DNA of 64,000 nucleotides from Brevundimonas sp. G8 (GTDB taxonomy: Bacteria > Pseudomonadota > Alphaproteobacteria > Caulobacterales > Caulobacteraceae). Positions 1-9,079 of the stretch are shown here, piece by piece. The stretch spans positions 493,633 through 557,632 of the forward strand of contig NZ_LR732816.1 in the NCBI RefSeq assembly GCF_902506205.1, in the 5' to 3' direction. Positions within the stretch are counted from its first letter, which is position 1. The number at the start of each line of letters is the position of its first letter. The position numbers and the translations under genes are program-made. The notes beneath the pieces are model-generated. The model ran no database searches, was not told the origin of the DNA, and saw only the letters and a list, made by a program, of their open reading frames with translations.

Positions 1-22
1 AAACAGACGGTGGGGTCAAGTC

Positions 23-544
23 GTGGCGGGTGCGGTTCAAACCGCCTATGATGCGGTCATGTCTCCGCCGGTGATGATCCTGCTGTTCCTGGCCGCCTTC
101 CTGGGGATGGAGGCGTTCGCCTGGGGCATGCATCGCTATGTCATGCACGGCCTGCTGTGGACCTGGCATCGCAGTCATCATGAGCCGCACGACGATGTCT
201 TGGAAAAGAATGACCTGTTCGCCGTGGTGTTCGCCGCGCCGGCGATCGTTCTGATCGCGCTGGGCCTGCACGTCTGGGCCTGGGCTCTACCGGTCGGCCT
301 GGGCGTCACGGCCTATGGGATGGTCTATTTCTTCTTCCACGACGGACTGGTGCATCGGCGGTTCCCGACAGGGATCGACGGGCGTTCGGGCTTCTGGACG
401 CGGCGCATTCAGGCGCACCGGCTGCACCACGCCGTGCGGACGCGCGAAGGCTGCGTCTCGTTCGGCTTTCTGTGGGTGCGTTCGGCGCGGGCGCTGAAGT
501 CCGAACTGTCTCAGAAGCGCGGCTCTTCCAGCAACGGGGCCTGA
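23..544 (+). CDS. crtZ: beta-carotene 3-hydroxylase CrtZ
   Basis: Non-haem di-iron membrane hydroxylase adding 3/3'-hydroxyls to beta-ionone rings (beta-carotene to zeaxanthin, canthaxanthin to astaxanthin). The 173-residue product has the family's length and histidine clusters: H37/H42, H49/H52/H53/H56 (HRSHHEPH), H106/H111 (HDGLVH) and H132/H135/H136 (HRLHH), set between hydrophobic segments at about 16-34 and 66-104. The start used is GTG at 23; an ATG at 59 is a shorter alternative. It is the first gene of the carotenoid cluster and converges on idi, the two 3' ends overlapping by 34 bp. The identification follows from motif and context; ring specificity cannot be read from sequence. Confidence 0.95.
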   Translation: MAGAVQTAYDAVMSPPVMILLFLAAFLGMEAFAWGMHRYVMHGLLWTWHRSHHEPHDDVLEKNDLFAVVFAAPAIVLIALGLHVWAWALPVGLGVTAYGMVYFFFHDGLVHRRFPTGIDGRSGFWTRRIQAHRLHHAVRTREGCVSFGFLWVRSARALKSELSQKRGSSSNGA

Positions 545-1554
545 GCCAGGGCGGCGAGGTCCGCCGAGCCGGTGCAGAAACAGGCCAGCCGCAGCTGGGC
601 CACCATCAGAGCCAGGTGATCGACCACCGCCTGCGTCGATGTCAGCGCCGCCTCCAACACGCCAGCCGCCTGGCCGACTAGGCAAGCGCCCAGCCGGATG
701 GCCCGGGCCGCATCCAGCCCGTCGCGGATACCGCCCGACCCGATCAGGTCCAGGTCCGGCGCGGCTTGGGCGCAGTCCCTCAGGCTGCGCGCCGTCGGCA
801 CGCCCCAGCCGGCGAAGGGCGCGGCCAGAGCCTCGGCCCAGCCGCCCGTGGCCCGCGCGCCCTCGATCAGGCCCCAGTTGGTCCCGCCCGCCCCCGCCAC
901 ATCGAGCGCCGCGACGCCCATGTCCGCCAGCCGACGCGCCACCGCGCCCGACAGGCCGGCCCCAGTCTCCTTGACAATCACACGGCCGGGAAAGGCGGCG
1001 GCGATCTGTTCGATGCCGTGCGCCACGCCGCGCCAGTCGCGGTCGCCCTCTGGCTGAACCCCTTCCTGCAAAGGATTCAGATGAAGGATCAGGGCGTCGG
1101 CGCCGATCATCTCCATGGCGCGGCGCGCCTCGTCGACCCCATAGCCCAGGGCGAACTGCACGGCCCCAAGGTTGGCCAGGATCATGGCGTCGGGCGCCCG
1201 ACGTCGCAGATCCAGCCCCAGGCCCGAGCCGCCGTCCGTCTCCAGCGCCACCCGTTGCGACCCGACGGCCAGGACGACGCCCATGGCCTGGGCCGCCTCG
1301 GCCAGCCGCGCATTGACCGCCTCGGCCCGCGACGGGCCGCCGGTCATCGAACTGATCAGGAACGGCAGCCCCACGTTGCGCCCCAGAAACTGGGCCGACA
1401 GGTCGATGGCGTCGTGATCCAGATTCGGCAGGGCGTCGTGGACGAACCGCACCACCTCCAGCCCCGAGGTCGCCTGGCTGACGCCGCGCCCGGCCCGGAC
1501 ATGATCGATATGCTCGTCCTTGCGCCGGATCAGGGCGTCGGCGGCGGTGGGCAT
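511..1554 (-). CDS. fni: type 2 isopentenyl-diphosphate delta-isomerase (FMN/NADPH dependent)
   Basis: Interconverts IPP and DMAPP, supplying starter units for GGPP made by the adjacent crtE. The 347-residue product matches the type 2 (idi2/Fni) TIM-barrel family, with RKDEHIDH near the N-terminus, SSMTGG at 68-73, GSQR at 98-101, a KETGAG segment near 190 and a C-terminal SGGIRDG phosphate-binding loop. It shows no relation to the Nudix-type isomerase. The frame stays open further upstream, antisense to crtE, but ATG at 1554 has AGGAG nine bases before it and gives the family's N-terminus. It is divergent from crtE and tail-to-tail with crtZ. Type 2 isomerases are usual in bacterial carotenoid clusters of this kind. 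Confidence 0.93.
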   Translation of the reverse strand: MPTAADALIRRKDEHIDHVRAGRGVSQATSGLEVVRFVHDALPNLDHDAIDLSAQFLGRNVGLPFLISSMTGGPSRAEAVNARLAEAAQAMGVVLAVGSQRVALETDGGSGLGLDLRRRAPDAMILANLGAVQFALGYGVDEARRAMEMIGADALILHLNPLQEGVQPEGDRDWRGVAHGIEQIAAAFPGRVIVKETGAGLSGAVARRLADMGVAALDVAGAGGTNWGLIEGARATGGWAEALAAPFAGWGVPTARSLRDCAQAAPDLDLIGSGGIRDGLDAARAIRLGACLVGQAAGVLEAALTSTQAVVDHLALMVAQLRLACFCTGSADLAALAQAPLLEEPRF

Positions 1555-1665
1555 CGGAAACGGCTCCTGGCGGGTTGCATCCGACGCGGTCGTGATGCCT
1601 GATGAGATCATAGAGGTTCGGATCGCCGTCGCAACGCGACGGTCAGACGACACCAGGAGACCTGT
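1555..1665. promoter_or_regulatory. divergent promoter region, idi / crtE
   Basis: This 111-bp gap separates the divergent starts of idi (minus) and crtE (plus). Both starts have an AGGAG-type ribosome site inside it (crtE: AGGAGA at 1655-1660). The promoters themselves are inferred from gene layout; no convincing -35/-10 pair was identified by eye. Confidence 0.45.
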
Positions 1666-2562
1666 ATGGCGATCGTCGGCGCAAGGCCCCAGCCGCCTCT
1701 GGCATGCGACCCTTGCGCGCCCGACGAGCTGCGTCTGCGTGTCCAGTCGCGCCTGACCGAACTCGCGCCGTCGTCTGAAAGCCTGCTGTCGCTGGCGGCG
1801 CGCGAGGCCTTGCTGGGACAGGGGAAACGGGTCCGGCCGGTGCTGGCCATGCTGGCGGCGGCCCATGTGGGCGGGCGTCCCGACGATGCGCTGGATTACG
1901 GCTGTGCGCTGGAGATGGTCCATGCGGCGTCTCTGGTGCTGGACGACCTGCCCTGCATGGACGACGCGGTCCTGCGGCGGGGTCAGCCGACGCTGCATCG
2001 CCGCCACGGCGAGGATGCGGCCGTGCTGGCAGCGGTGGCCCTGCTGAACCAGTCCACCCGCCTGATCGTGCAAAGCCGACTGCCGGCCGAAACGCGGGTG
2101 GCCACCCTGGACCTTTTGACGCAGGCCGTCGGGTTCGACGGTCTGGCCGAGGGGCAGATGCGCGACCTGCGCGACGACGTGAGTGAGCGGGACGCCGTCG
2201 CCCTGCGTCAGATCAACGACCTGAAGACCGGCGCCCTGTTCGTGGCGACGGTGCGCGGCGGCGGCTTGCTGGGCGGGGGCGACGCCGACGACCTGGCCCG
2301 GTTGTCACACTTCGGCGAGGCCGTGGGATTCGCCTTCCAGCTTTACGACGATCTTCTGGACGCCTGTTCGACCACCAGCGTCGTCGGAAAGGACGTGGGC
2401 CAGGATCGGGACACAACCACCTTCGTCGATCTGTGGGGCGAAGGGCGCGTCCGCGCGGCGGTGCGTCAGTCCCTGTCCAGGGCGGCCGAGGCGGTCGGCC
2501 ACGACAGCCCCCTGACCCTCTATGTCCTCGATCTCTTCCAGCAGGCCGATCTTGGGATCTAG
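1666..2562 (+). CDS. crtE: geranylgeranyl diphosphate synthase CrtE
   Basis: Trans-prenyltransferase building GGPP from IPP and an allylic diphosphate, the C20 substrate of CrtB. In the 298-residue product the first aspartate-rich motif is DDLPCMDD (93-100) and the second is centred on YDDLLD (227-232), followed by GKD at 241-243, all standard for the family. Upstream are the GKRVRP and substrate-binding HRRHG segments. ATG at 1666 follows AGGAGA by five bases. The 3' end overlaps the ABC transporter ATPase start by 41 bp, so crtE, ATPase and permease probably form one transcript. Chain length C20 is inferred from the cluster context. Confidence 0.94.
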   Translation: MAIVGARPQPPLACDPCAPDELRLRVQSRLTELAPSSESLLSLAAREALLGQGKRVRPVLAMLAAAHVGGRPDDALDYGCALEMVHAASLVLDDLPCMDDAVLRRGQPTLHRRHGEDAAVLAAVALLNQSTRLIVQSRLPAETRVATLDLLTQAVGFDGLAEGQMRDLRDDVSERDAVALRQINDLKTGALFVATVRGGGLLGGGDADDLARLSHFGEAVGFAFQLYDDLLDACSTTSVVGKDVGQDRDTTTFVDLWGEGRVRAAVRQSLSRAAEAVGHDSPLTLYVLDLFQQADLGI

Positions 2563-3463
2563 CGTCGCCCCGGCGCTGGTCCTGGACGGAATAGAGGCCG
2601 GCTATGACGGCCGGCCGGTGCTGCGGGATTTCAGCCTGACCGTGAAAACCGGTGAGGTGTACGCCCTGCTCGGCGCGAACGGCGCGGGCAAGTCCACGGT
2701 GGCGCGCGTCGCCTGCGGCCTGCTGCCCGTGCGCCGGGGACGTGTGGCGGTGGGCGACGGAACCCGCGCGCGCATCGGTCTGGCGCCCCAGGACAGCGCC
2801 CTGTTTCCCGCCTTGTCGCCGCGCGAGAATGTCGAGGTGACGGCGCGGCTTTGCGGGGTCGCGCGCAACGATCGCCGCGCCGCAGTGGATCGTGCGCTTG
2901 ATCTGACCGGCTGCGGCCCGCGCGCGGATCAGCCGGTACGCACCCTGTCCGGCGGATGGCGACGACGCGCGAACCTGAGCGCCGCCCTGGTCGGACAGCC
3001 CCGACTGCTGATCGCCGACGAGCCGACGGAAGGGGTGGACGCCGGCACGCGCGGCGTCCTGTCCGCCGCTCTGCGCGAGACGGTCAAGGCGGGCGCCGGC
3101 TGCCTGTTGATCAGCCACGACGCGGTCTTCGTGTCCGACACGGCCGATCGGATCGGCGTGCTGGCGGAAGGTCGGCTCGTGGCGGAAGGCGCGCCGAGCG
3201 CCCTGTTGCACCAGGCGTTTGGCGCGGCGCGGCTGCTCAGCATACGCCTGACGCGGCCGGCCTCGGACGCCGCCGCCCAATGGTTCGCTCAGGCCGGATT
3301 GACCCAGGCTGACGACAGGCTGGAATGGCGTCGCCTCTGCGACGATGCGCTCGCCGTCGCCCAGATGCTGGCCGCCGTGGTCGATGGCGAGGGCGGTGAA
3401 GTCGCCGTGCGCCGGCCGGGGCTGGACGATCTGGTCGCGCATCTGTCGGAGGCGTCGTCATGA
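2522..3463 (+). CDS. ABC transporter ATP-binding protein (ABC-2 exporter family)
   Basis: Nucleotide-binding subunit of an exporter whose permease is the next gene. The 313 residues show Walker A GANGAGKST (51-59), Q-loop near 90, signature LSGGW (142-146), Walker B LLIADEP (162-168) and switch His at 199. The last ~90 residues are a C-terminal extension of the kind seen in ABC-2 type ATPases. It overlaps crtE by 41 bp and the permease by 4 bp (ATGA), indicating translational coupling. The substrate is unknown. Lying inside a carotenoid cluster, it may move a carotenoid, a polyprenyl lipid or another envelope component, but this is inference from position only. Confidence 0.9.
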   Translation: MSSISSSRPILGSSVAPALVLDGIEAGYDGRPVLRDFSLTVKTGEVYALLGANGAGKSTVARVACGLLPVRRGRVAVGDGTRARIGLAPQDSALFPALSPRENVEVTARLCGVARNDRRAAVDRALDLTGCGPRADQPVRTLSGGWRRRANLSAALVGQPRLLIADEPTEGVDAGTRGVLSAALRETVKAGAGCLLISHDAVFVSDTADRIGVLAEGRLVAEGAPSALLHQAFGAARLLSIRLTRPASDAAAQWFAQAGLTQADDRLEWRRLCDDALAVAQMLAAVVDGEGGEVAVRRPGLDDLVAHLSEASS

Positions 3464-4527
3464 TGGCCGTGGCGGGCGCCTGGGCCAGAGGGTTCTGGCG
3501 CGACCGGGCCGGGGTGGTGCTGACGCTGCTGCTGCCGCCCCTGGTCTATCTGCTGTTCGCGGCCATCTTCGGCGCGGGCGCGCGGGGCGAGATCGACACC
3601 TCGGTAGTCATGCAAGATGCGGCCCGCACCCCGGCGACTGTGGCGATGCACGACGCCCTGGCGCGCGACATGGGCGCCCGGCTGCGCACGGTCGAGGATG
3701 CAGGCGAGCTGGAGCGCGCGGTGATCGACGGTCGGGCGGACGCCGGCATTCTGATCCGCCCCTCGGTCGGACGCCCGCCCCAGATCGTGGTCCTGTCCGC
3801 CGCCGGTCGCGACGTGGCGGCGGCGGCGCTTCAGGCGCGGCTGGAGCCGATGGCGGCGGCTCTGTCCGGCCAGGTCGCGCCGCCCACCGCGCGCGTGGCG
3901 ACGGTGCAGGTCGGGCCGACCGGCGATGTCCAGGCCGCCTACTACGCCGGTGCGGTCAGCGTCATGTTCGTCTTCTTCGCCGCCATGCACGGCGCCATGG
4001 GCGGACTGGACGAGCGGCGTTCGGGGCTCCAGGCGCGGCTGGCCCTGGCGAGGGGCGGCCTGACGCCGATCCTGGCCGGGCGTGCGGCGTGGCTGACGGT
4101 CGTGGGGGTGATGCAGTCGATCGCCGTCTTCGTCGCGGCCTGGGCCAAACTGCCGGACCTCGCGCCATGGCAGGCGGGGGCGGCGACCGTGACGGCGGTT
4201 CTGGTCGGGTTCTCGGCGGCGGGCCTGGCCCTGGCGCTGACGGCGGCGTGTCGATCGCGCGAACAGGCCCAGCCCCTGACCACCTTCGTCGTTCTGCTGC
4301 TGGCGGCGCTGGGCGGGTCGATGGCGCCGCGCTTTTTGATGCCCGAGGCCTTCCGCGCCCTGGGCTGGATCACACCGCACGCCTGGGCCATCGAGGCCTA
4401 TCAGGCCGTGATCTGGCGGGCGGAGTTCACGCCGGGCGTCGTCGCCGGTTGGGCGGTTCTGGCCAGCCTCGGCGCGGCGGGCTTGGGCGTATCCCTGGTT
4501 CTCGAACGGCGGCGTGCGGCGCGCTGA
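3460..4527 (+). CDS. ABC-2 type transporter permease
   Basis: Membrane subunit partnering the preceding ATPase. The 355-residue product has the ABC-2 layout: one N-terminal membrane segment (about 20-42), a roughly 130-residue extracytoplasmic region carrying residues such as SVVMQDAAR, then five or six closely spaced membrane segments from about 160 to 348. ATG at 3460 overlaps the ATPase stop codon. The gene ends five bases from the convergent crtB stop, so the crtE-ATPase-permease operon and the crtW-side operon meet tail to tail. The substrate cannot be read from the sequence. Confidence 0.88.
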   Translation: MMAVAGAWARGFWRDRAGVVLTLLLPPLVYLLFAAIFGAGARGEIDTSVVMQDAARTPATVAMHDALARDMGARLRTVEDAGELERAVIDGRADAGILIRPSVGRPPQIVVLSAAGRDVAAAALQARLEPMAAALSGQVAPPTARVATVQVGPTGDVQAAYYAGAVSVMFVFFAAMHGAMGGLDERRSGLQARLALARGGLTPILAGRAAWLTVVGVMQSIAVFVAAWAKLPDLAPWQAGAATVTAVLVGFSAAGLALALTAACRSREQAQPLTTFVVLLLAALGGSMAPRFLMPEAFRALGWITPHAWAIEAYQAVIWRAEFTPGVVAGWAVLASLGAAGLGVSLVLERRRAAR

Positions 4528-4531
4528 CCCT

Positions 4532-5464
4532 TCAGACGTGGGTCCACAGGGCGGGGCGCGGCGGCGGTTCGCGCCAGGCGTCCAGCGTCTTGCACCACAG
4601 GGCGATCAGACCGCCGCGCCCCACCAGCATCAGCTTGCCCGCCTTGTCGACCGAGGTCCGACCGTCCCAGGCCGCCGGCCCGGCGCGCGACACATGGCGG
4701 CCGATCGAGCGATAGACACCGCGCGCTGTGGCGATGGCCCAGGCCGAGCGTGGGTTCAGATCACGCAGGCCCCACCGGGCCGAAGCGTAGAAGGGTTCGG
4801 CCGCCGCGACCAGACGCTGGGCCGTGCGGGCGACGGCGGCCCGGTGCTGGGGCTGATGGACCTGATCGCGCGGCACCCCGGCCTCGTCCAGCCAGGCGCC
4901 CGGCAGATAGACCCGCCCGCCCTTCGCATCCTCGACCACGTCACGGGCGATGTTCGTCAGTTGAAACGCCAGCCCCAGGTCCTGGGCGCGGCGCAGGGTG
5001 GGCGCGTCCTCCACCCCCATGATCCGGGCCATCATCACCCCGACCACACCCGCCACGTGATAGGCATAGTCCAGCGTGTCCTCCAGCGTGTCGTATCGCC
5101 GTGCGACCACGTCCATCTCGAACCCGCGCAACAGGTCCATGGCCTCCTCGGCCGGGATGGAATGCCGATCCGCCACGCGCTGGAAGGCGGTGAAGACCGG
5201 GTCGGTCTGCGGCTCTCCGGCCAAGGCCGCTGCGGTGCGGGCGCGCAGCTCGAGCAGCTTGTGTCCCGCCAGGACCGGGTCGATGCCGACCGCGCCGTGG
5301 CCCAGGACCTGGCCGTCGATCTCGTCGTCGCAATGGCGGCACCAGGAATAGAGCATCCAGGCGTCGTCGCGGATCGCCGCCGGGAACAGTCGCGCCGCGG
5401 CGGCGAAGCTCTTGGAGCCCTGCTCCATCGACTGGCGGCTGTGGTCCAGGACGGCGTCGGTCAT
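4532..5464 (-). CDS. crtB: phytoene synthase CrtB
   Basis: Head-to-head condensation of two GGPP to 15-cis-phytoene, the committing step of the pathway. The 310-residue product belongs to the squalene/phytoene synthase family. The first aspartate-rich motif is DDEID (46-50), the second is DVVED (175-179) inside the typical QLTNIARD context, and YLP follows at 185-187. ATG at 5464 overlaps the crtI stop (ATGA). A larger open frame upstream would overlap crtI extensively and is not used. It is the last gene of the crtY-crtI-crtB minus-strand operon. Confidence 0.95.
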   Translation of the reverse strand: MTDAVLDHSRQSMEQGSKSFAAAARLFPAAIRDDAWMLYSWCRHCDDEIDGQVLGHGAVGIDPVLAGHKLLELRARTAAALAGEPQTDPVFTAFQRVADRHSIPAEEAMDLLRGFEMDVVARRYDTLEDTLDYAYHVAGVVGVMMARIMGVEDAPTLRRAQDLGLAFQLTNIARDVVEDAKGGRVYLPGAWLDEAGVPRDQVHQPQHRAAVARTAQRLVAAAEPFYASARWGLRDLNPRSAWAIATARGVYRSIGRHVSRAGPAAWDGRTSVDKAGKLMLVGRGGLIALWCKTLDAWREPPPRPALWTHV

Positions 5465-6942
5465 GCCGGCTGCCTCGCATCTTCGATCATCAAGGCGGCG
5501 GTGGCCTTGGCCGAGCCGACCACGCCGGGCACGCCCGCGCCCGGATGGGTGCCGGCCCCGACGAAATACAGGTTCGGGATCTGGTCGTCGCGATTGTGGA
5601 CCCGGAACCAGGCGCTCTGGGTCAGGATCGGCTCCAGTGAGAAGGCCGAGCCCTGGTGCGCATTCAGCTGGTCGCGGAAGTCGACCGGCGTGAAGATGCG
5701 GCAGGTGTCCAGATCCGCCGTCAGGCCGGGGATGTAGCGCTCCTCCAGATAGGCCAGGATCCGGTCGCGGTAACGCGGGCCCTCGACGTCCCAATCGATG
5801 TCCGCCGAAGCGAGATGCGGCACAGGCGCCAGCACATAGAAGGCGTCGCAACCTTCAGGCGCCAATGATGGATCGGTCCGCGTCGGCGCGTGCAGATACA
5901 GCGAGAAATCGTCGGGCAGGTCCGGCCCCTTGAAGATTTCGGCGATCAACTCGCGATAACGCGGGCCGAACAGCACCGTGTGGTGGCGCACCTCCGGGTG
6001 AACCCGCTTCAGGCCGAAATAGATGACGAAGAGCGACATGGAATGGCGCCGCGACGCCAGCTTGGCGCCCTCCTTCTGTCCGCGCGGCTCCTGACCCAGC
6101 AGGCGCTGATAGGTGTGAACCACGTCGGCGTTCGAGGCGACCATGTCGAAGCCCAGCGCCTCGCCGCCCACGACCACGCCGGTCGCGCGACCGTTCGCCA
6201 TGGTGATCCGCTCGACCGGACTGTTCAGTCTGAGCTCGCCGCCCAGATCCTCAAGCAGGCGGACCATGGCCTGGATCAGGGCGCCGGTGCCGCCCCGCGG
6301 GAACCACACGCCCCAGCGCCGCTCCAGCGCATGGATCAGGGCATAGATCGATGAGGTCGCGAACGGATTGCCGCCGACCAGCAGGGAGTGGAAGCTGAAC
6401 GCCTGGCGCAGGTGCTCGTCCTGAATGAAGCTGGCCACCTTGTCATAAACCGATCGCCAGGCCTGAAGCCGCATCAGCTCGGGCGCGGCCTTGATCATGC
6501 TGGCGAAGTCCAGGAACGGCACCGCCCCCAGCTTCAGATAGCCTTCCTTCAGCAGGTCCTCGGAATAGGCCAGGAACTTGCGATAGCCTTCCTTGTCGGC
6601 CGGATTGCGCGCCATGATCTGGCGGTCCAGCTCGTCCTGATCGTTGACGTAGTCGAACACGTCGCCGTCTTCCCAGCACAGCCGATAGAAGGGCGCGACC
6701 GGCAACAGTTCGACATAGTCCGACAGCTTGCGCCCGCTGGCCTCGAAAAGCTCTTCCAGCGCCGACGGATCGGTGATGACGGTGGGACCGGCGTCGAAGG
6801 TGTAGCCCTTGTCCTTGAACACATAGGCCCGGCCGCCTGCCAGGTCGCGCGCCTCGAACACCGTGGTCTGGATGCCCGCCGACTGCAGCCGTATGGCCAG
6901 CGACAACCCCCCGAACCCCGATCCGATCACTGCAGCCCGCAT
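5461..6942 (-). CDS. crtI: phytoene desaturase CrtI
   Basis: FAD-dependent four-step desaturase taking phytoene to lycopene. The 493-residue product has the N-terminal dinucleotide fold VIGSGFGG (5-12), an acidic EARD ribose-binding site near 35, and the C-terminal FAD signature GAGTHPGAGVPG near residue 465, the bacterial CrtI signature. ATG at 6942 shares its first base with the crtY stop (TGATG). A GTG one codon upstream is the alternative start. AAGGA lies eight bases before the ATG. Lycopene as end product is inferred from the presence of crtY. Confidence 0.96.
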   Translation of the reverse strand: MRAAVIGSGFGGLSLAIRLQSAGIQTTVFEARDLAGGRAYVFKDKGYTFDAGPTVITDPSALEELFEASGRKLSDYVELLPVAPFYRLCWEDGDVFDYVNDQDELDRQIMARNPADKEGYRKFLAYSEDLLKEGYLKLGAVPFLDFASMIKAAPELMRLQAWRSVYDKVASFIQDEHLRQAFSFHSLLVGGNPFATSSIYALIHALERRWGVWFPRGGTGALIQAMVRLLEDLGGELRLNSPVERITMANGRATGVVVGGEALGFDMVASNADVVHTYQRLLGQEPRGQKEGAKLASRRHSMSLFVIYFGLKRVHPEVRHHTVLFGPRYRELIAEIFKGPDLPDDFSLYLHAPTRTDPSLAPEGCDAFYVLAPVPHLASADIDWDVEGPRYRDRILAYLEERYIPGLTADLDTCRIFTPVDFRDQLNAHQGSAFSLEPILTQSAWFRVHNRDDQIPNLYFVGAGTHPGAGVPGVVGSAKATAALMIEDARQPA

Positions 6943-8108
6943 CACGCACGTCCTTTTTCGACCAGACAGGTCAGTGCGGCGCCGATGGGCACCGGGGGTT
7001 TACCGCTCAGAATCCGCGCCTTGTCGGCGAGAGTCGATCCGGCGGCGTAGAAGCGTTCGATCAATGGCTGGGGCAGACGATAGAAACGCTCCAGCACCCT
7101 GTATCGTTCTTCGGGGCGCGCCGCGCGAAACAACATCCGATTCAGCAACCGATAAAAGCGTCGTGCGGCCCAGACCTCGCCCGCATGGCGGCGAATGTCG
7201 GCGGCAAGGTTCACGCCTTGGAAATCGTTCGCAAGACGATCCGCCAAGCGCACCGCATCCGGCAGGGAATAGCCGGTCGTGGGGTGAAACAGGCCGGCGC
7301 GAAGGCCGCTCAACGCCGTCGGCCCCAGGCGGGTCAGATGCGCGGTGATGTCGCCATCCAGGGCGACGGGCAGAACGCCGTCCTCCTCCCTAAGCACCTC
7401 AGCGATGTCCCAACCCTGCTGGGCCGCATAATCCAGCACGCCCTTCCGGAACACGTCGCGATCCAGCTCGGCTGCGTCAGTGTAGCGGGTGTCCTCGATC
7501 AGCAGGGTCCGGTCGTCGAACGGCAGGGTGTAGAGGAAGCGATAGCCTCCCGCCTGATCGACGCGGGCGTCCATGACGATGGGCGCCGTCAGGCCGTGCG
7601 GCGCCGCCAATCGTACCTCCAGCCCGACGAACTTCTGGAACCCCAGCGCCAGATCCGGCGTGTTGACCGGCCCTCGCCCGTCGATGACCGCCCTCGCCAT
7701 CAGCCGCCGACCGTCGGCCAGCACCGCCTCGGTCTCGGACACCGACACGACCGGCGCGCCCAGCATGATTTGGCCGGGCAAGGCCGCGCTCACCACCGCC
7801 GCGAACCGTTCGGCCGTCACGCTGCGGTATCCGGTGGACAGGCTGCGATCGAACTGCGGAAACCGGACCGCGTAACCGGACCAGCGATGCGCGACCAAGG
7901 GGTCGATCCAAGCCTGCTGCGACGCCGTCAGGTCGCTCTCGAAGAAGGACCAGGTGTGCACCCCGCCCAGCGTATCGGCCGCCTCGACGATGCGGACGTC
8001 CAGGTCGGGCCGAACCTGCGACAGGCGCAGCGCCAACAGACCGTTGGCGAGGCCGCCGCCGATCAGGAGGAGGTCGGGCCCAGAAGAGTCAAAGGCGTCA
8101 GCCTGCAT
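6942..8108 (-). CDS. crtY: lycopene beta-cyclase CrtY
   Basis: Cyclises both ends of lycopene to beta-carotene. The 388-residue product starts with a Rossmann-type LLLIGGGLANGL motif (14-25) and has the CrtY-family segments HTWSFFESD (51-59), TGYSLPDA near 278 and a conserved C-terminal RFYRLPQPLIERFY region. It is the first gene of the crtYIB operon and is divergent from crtW across 79 bp that must hold both promoters. The product length is usual for proteobacterial CrtY. Confidence 0.95.
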   Translation of the reverse strand: MQADAFDSSGPDLLLIGGGLANGLLALRLSQVRPDLDVRIVEAADTLGGVHTWSFFESDLTASQQAWIDPLVAHRWSGYAVRFPQFDRSLSTGYRSVTAERFAAVVSAALPGQIMLGAPVVSVSETEAVLADGRRLMARAVIDGRGPVNTPDLALGFQKFVGLEVRLAAPHGLTAPIVMDARVDQAGGYRFLYTLPFDDRTLLIEDTRYTDAAELDRDVFRKGVLDYAAQQGWDIAEVLREEDGVLPVALDGDITAHLTRLGPTALSGLRAGLFHPTTGYSLPDAVRLADRLANDFQGVNLAADIRRHAGEVWAARRFYRLLNRMLFRAARPEERYRVLERFYRLPQPLIERFYAAGSTLADKARILSGKPPVPIGAALTCLVEKGRA

Positions 8109-8187
8109 TCCCGACAGGTGGCATGCGACGACGGATGCGGCAAGCGAACAGGATGCTTACCCGCCCACAGTGCGCTAGTGTCGCGTC

Positions 8188-8916
8188 ATGTCCGCCGTCT
8201 CCCCCGCGCCCCGGATCGTCCCGAACCAGACCCTGATCGGTCTGACGCTCGCCGGGATGATCGTGACGGCCTGGCTGGTTCTGCATATCTACGGCGTATA
8301 TTTTCACCGCTGGACGGCGTGGAGTTTTGTGGTCGCCCCGCTGATCGTCGCCATCCAGACCTGGCTGTCCGTCGGCCTATTCATCGTCGCGCACGACGCC
8401 ATGCACGGCTCGCTGGCGCCGGGCCGGCCCCGGCTGAACGTCGCGCTCGGCAGCCTGGCCCTGGGTCTCTACGCCGGTTTCCGGTTCACGCCGCTCAGAA
8501 CGGCCCACCACGCCCATCACGCCGCGCCGGGCACCGCAGACGATCCCGACTTTCATGCCGACGCACCCCGCGCCTTCCTGGCGTGGTTCCACGGCTTCTT
8601 CCGCACCTATTTCGGCTGGCGCGAGTTGGCCGTCCTGACCGTGCTGGTCTTCATCGCCGTCTTCGTCCTCGGCGCGCAGGTTCCAAATCTGCTGGTCTTC
8701 TGGGCCGCCCCCGCCCTGCTCTCCGCGCTCCAGCTCTTCACCTTCGGCACCTGGCTTCCGCACCGCCACACCGACGACGCCTTCCCCGACCACCACAACG
8801 CCCGCAGTAGCCCGTTCGGCCCAATCCTGTCCCTGCTGACCTGCTTCCACTTCGGCCGCCACCACGAGCATCACCTCACGCCGTGGATGCCTTGGTGGCG
8901 TCTGTCGCGGCGTTAA
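8188..8916 (+). CDS. crtW: beta-carotene ketolase CrtW
   Basis: Membrane di-iron oxygenase inserting 4/4'-keto groups. With CrtZ it completes astaxanthin synthesis. The 242-residue product has the CrtW histidine boxes HDAMH (69-73), HHAHH (107-111) and HFGRHHEHH (about 221-229), plus ADDPDFH after the second box and four hydrophobic segments. The length is as expected for Brevundimonas/Paracoccus-type CrtW. It is divergent from crtY. The 163 bp that follow (8917-9079) hold no gene I can support. Confidence 0.95.
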   Translation: MSAVSPAPRIVPNQTLIGLTLAGMIVTAWLVLHIYGVYFHRWTAWSFVVAPLIVAIQTWLSVGLFIVAHDAMHGSLAPGRPRLNVALGSLALGLYAGFRFTPLRTAHHAHHAAPGTADDPDFHADAPRAFLAWFHGFFRTYFGWRELAVLTVLVFIAVFVLGAQVPNLLVFWAAPALLSALQLFTFGTWLPHRHTDDAFPDHHNARSSPFGPILSLLTCFHFGRHHEHHLTPWMPWWRLSRR

Positions 8917-9079
8917 GGCTGGCCCGAAACGCGCACTGGCGCTGGAGGGGTAATGCAAACTTGCCCTAGCCCTGTCGATCATACCGACTGAAATCGAGCG
9001 CATCGGGGGACGCCCTCGGGAGCAATGCGGACATATCCTCGCAGTCCAGCTTCCGCGAATGGCGCTTATGCGCACGCGT

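Noticed and set aside
1555..2073. Upstream extension of the isomerase frame antisense to crtE
   Set aside because: The ATG at 1554 has a good ribosome site and the family N-terminus. The extension has no family resemblance and runs antisense through crtE.
3345..4715. Long plus-strand frame over the ABC permease
   Set aside because: Arginine/glycine-rich composition and complete overlap with the coupled permease gene.
7185..8810. Long plus-strand frame opposite crtY and across crtW
   Set aside because: It is a GC-driven shadow frame with no domain, and crtY and crtW account for the DNA.
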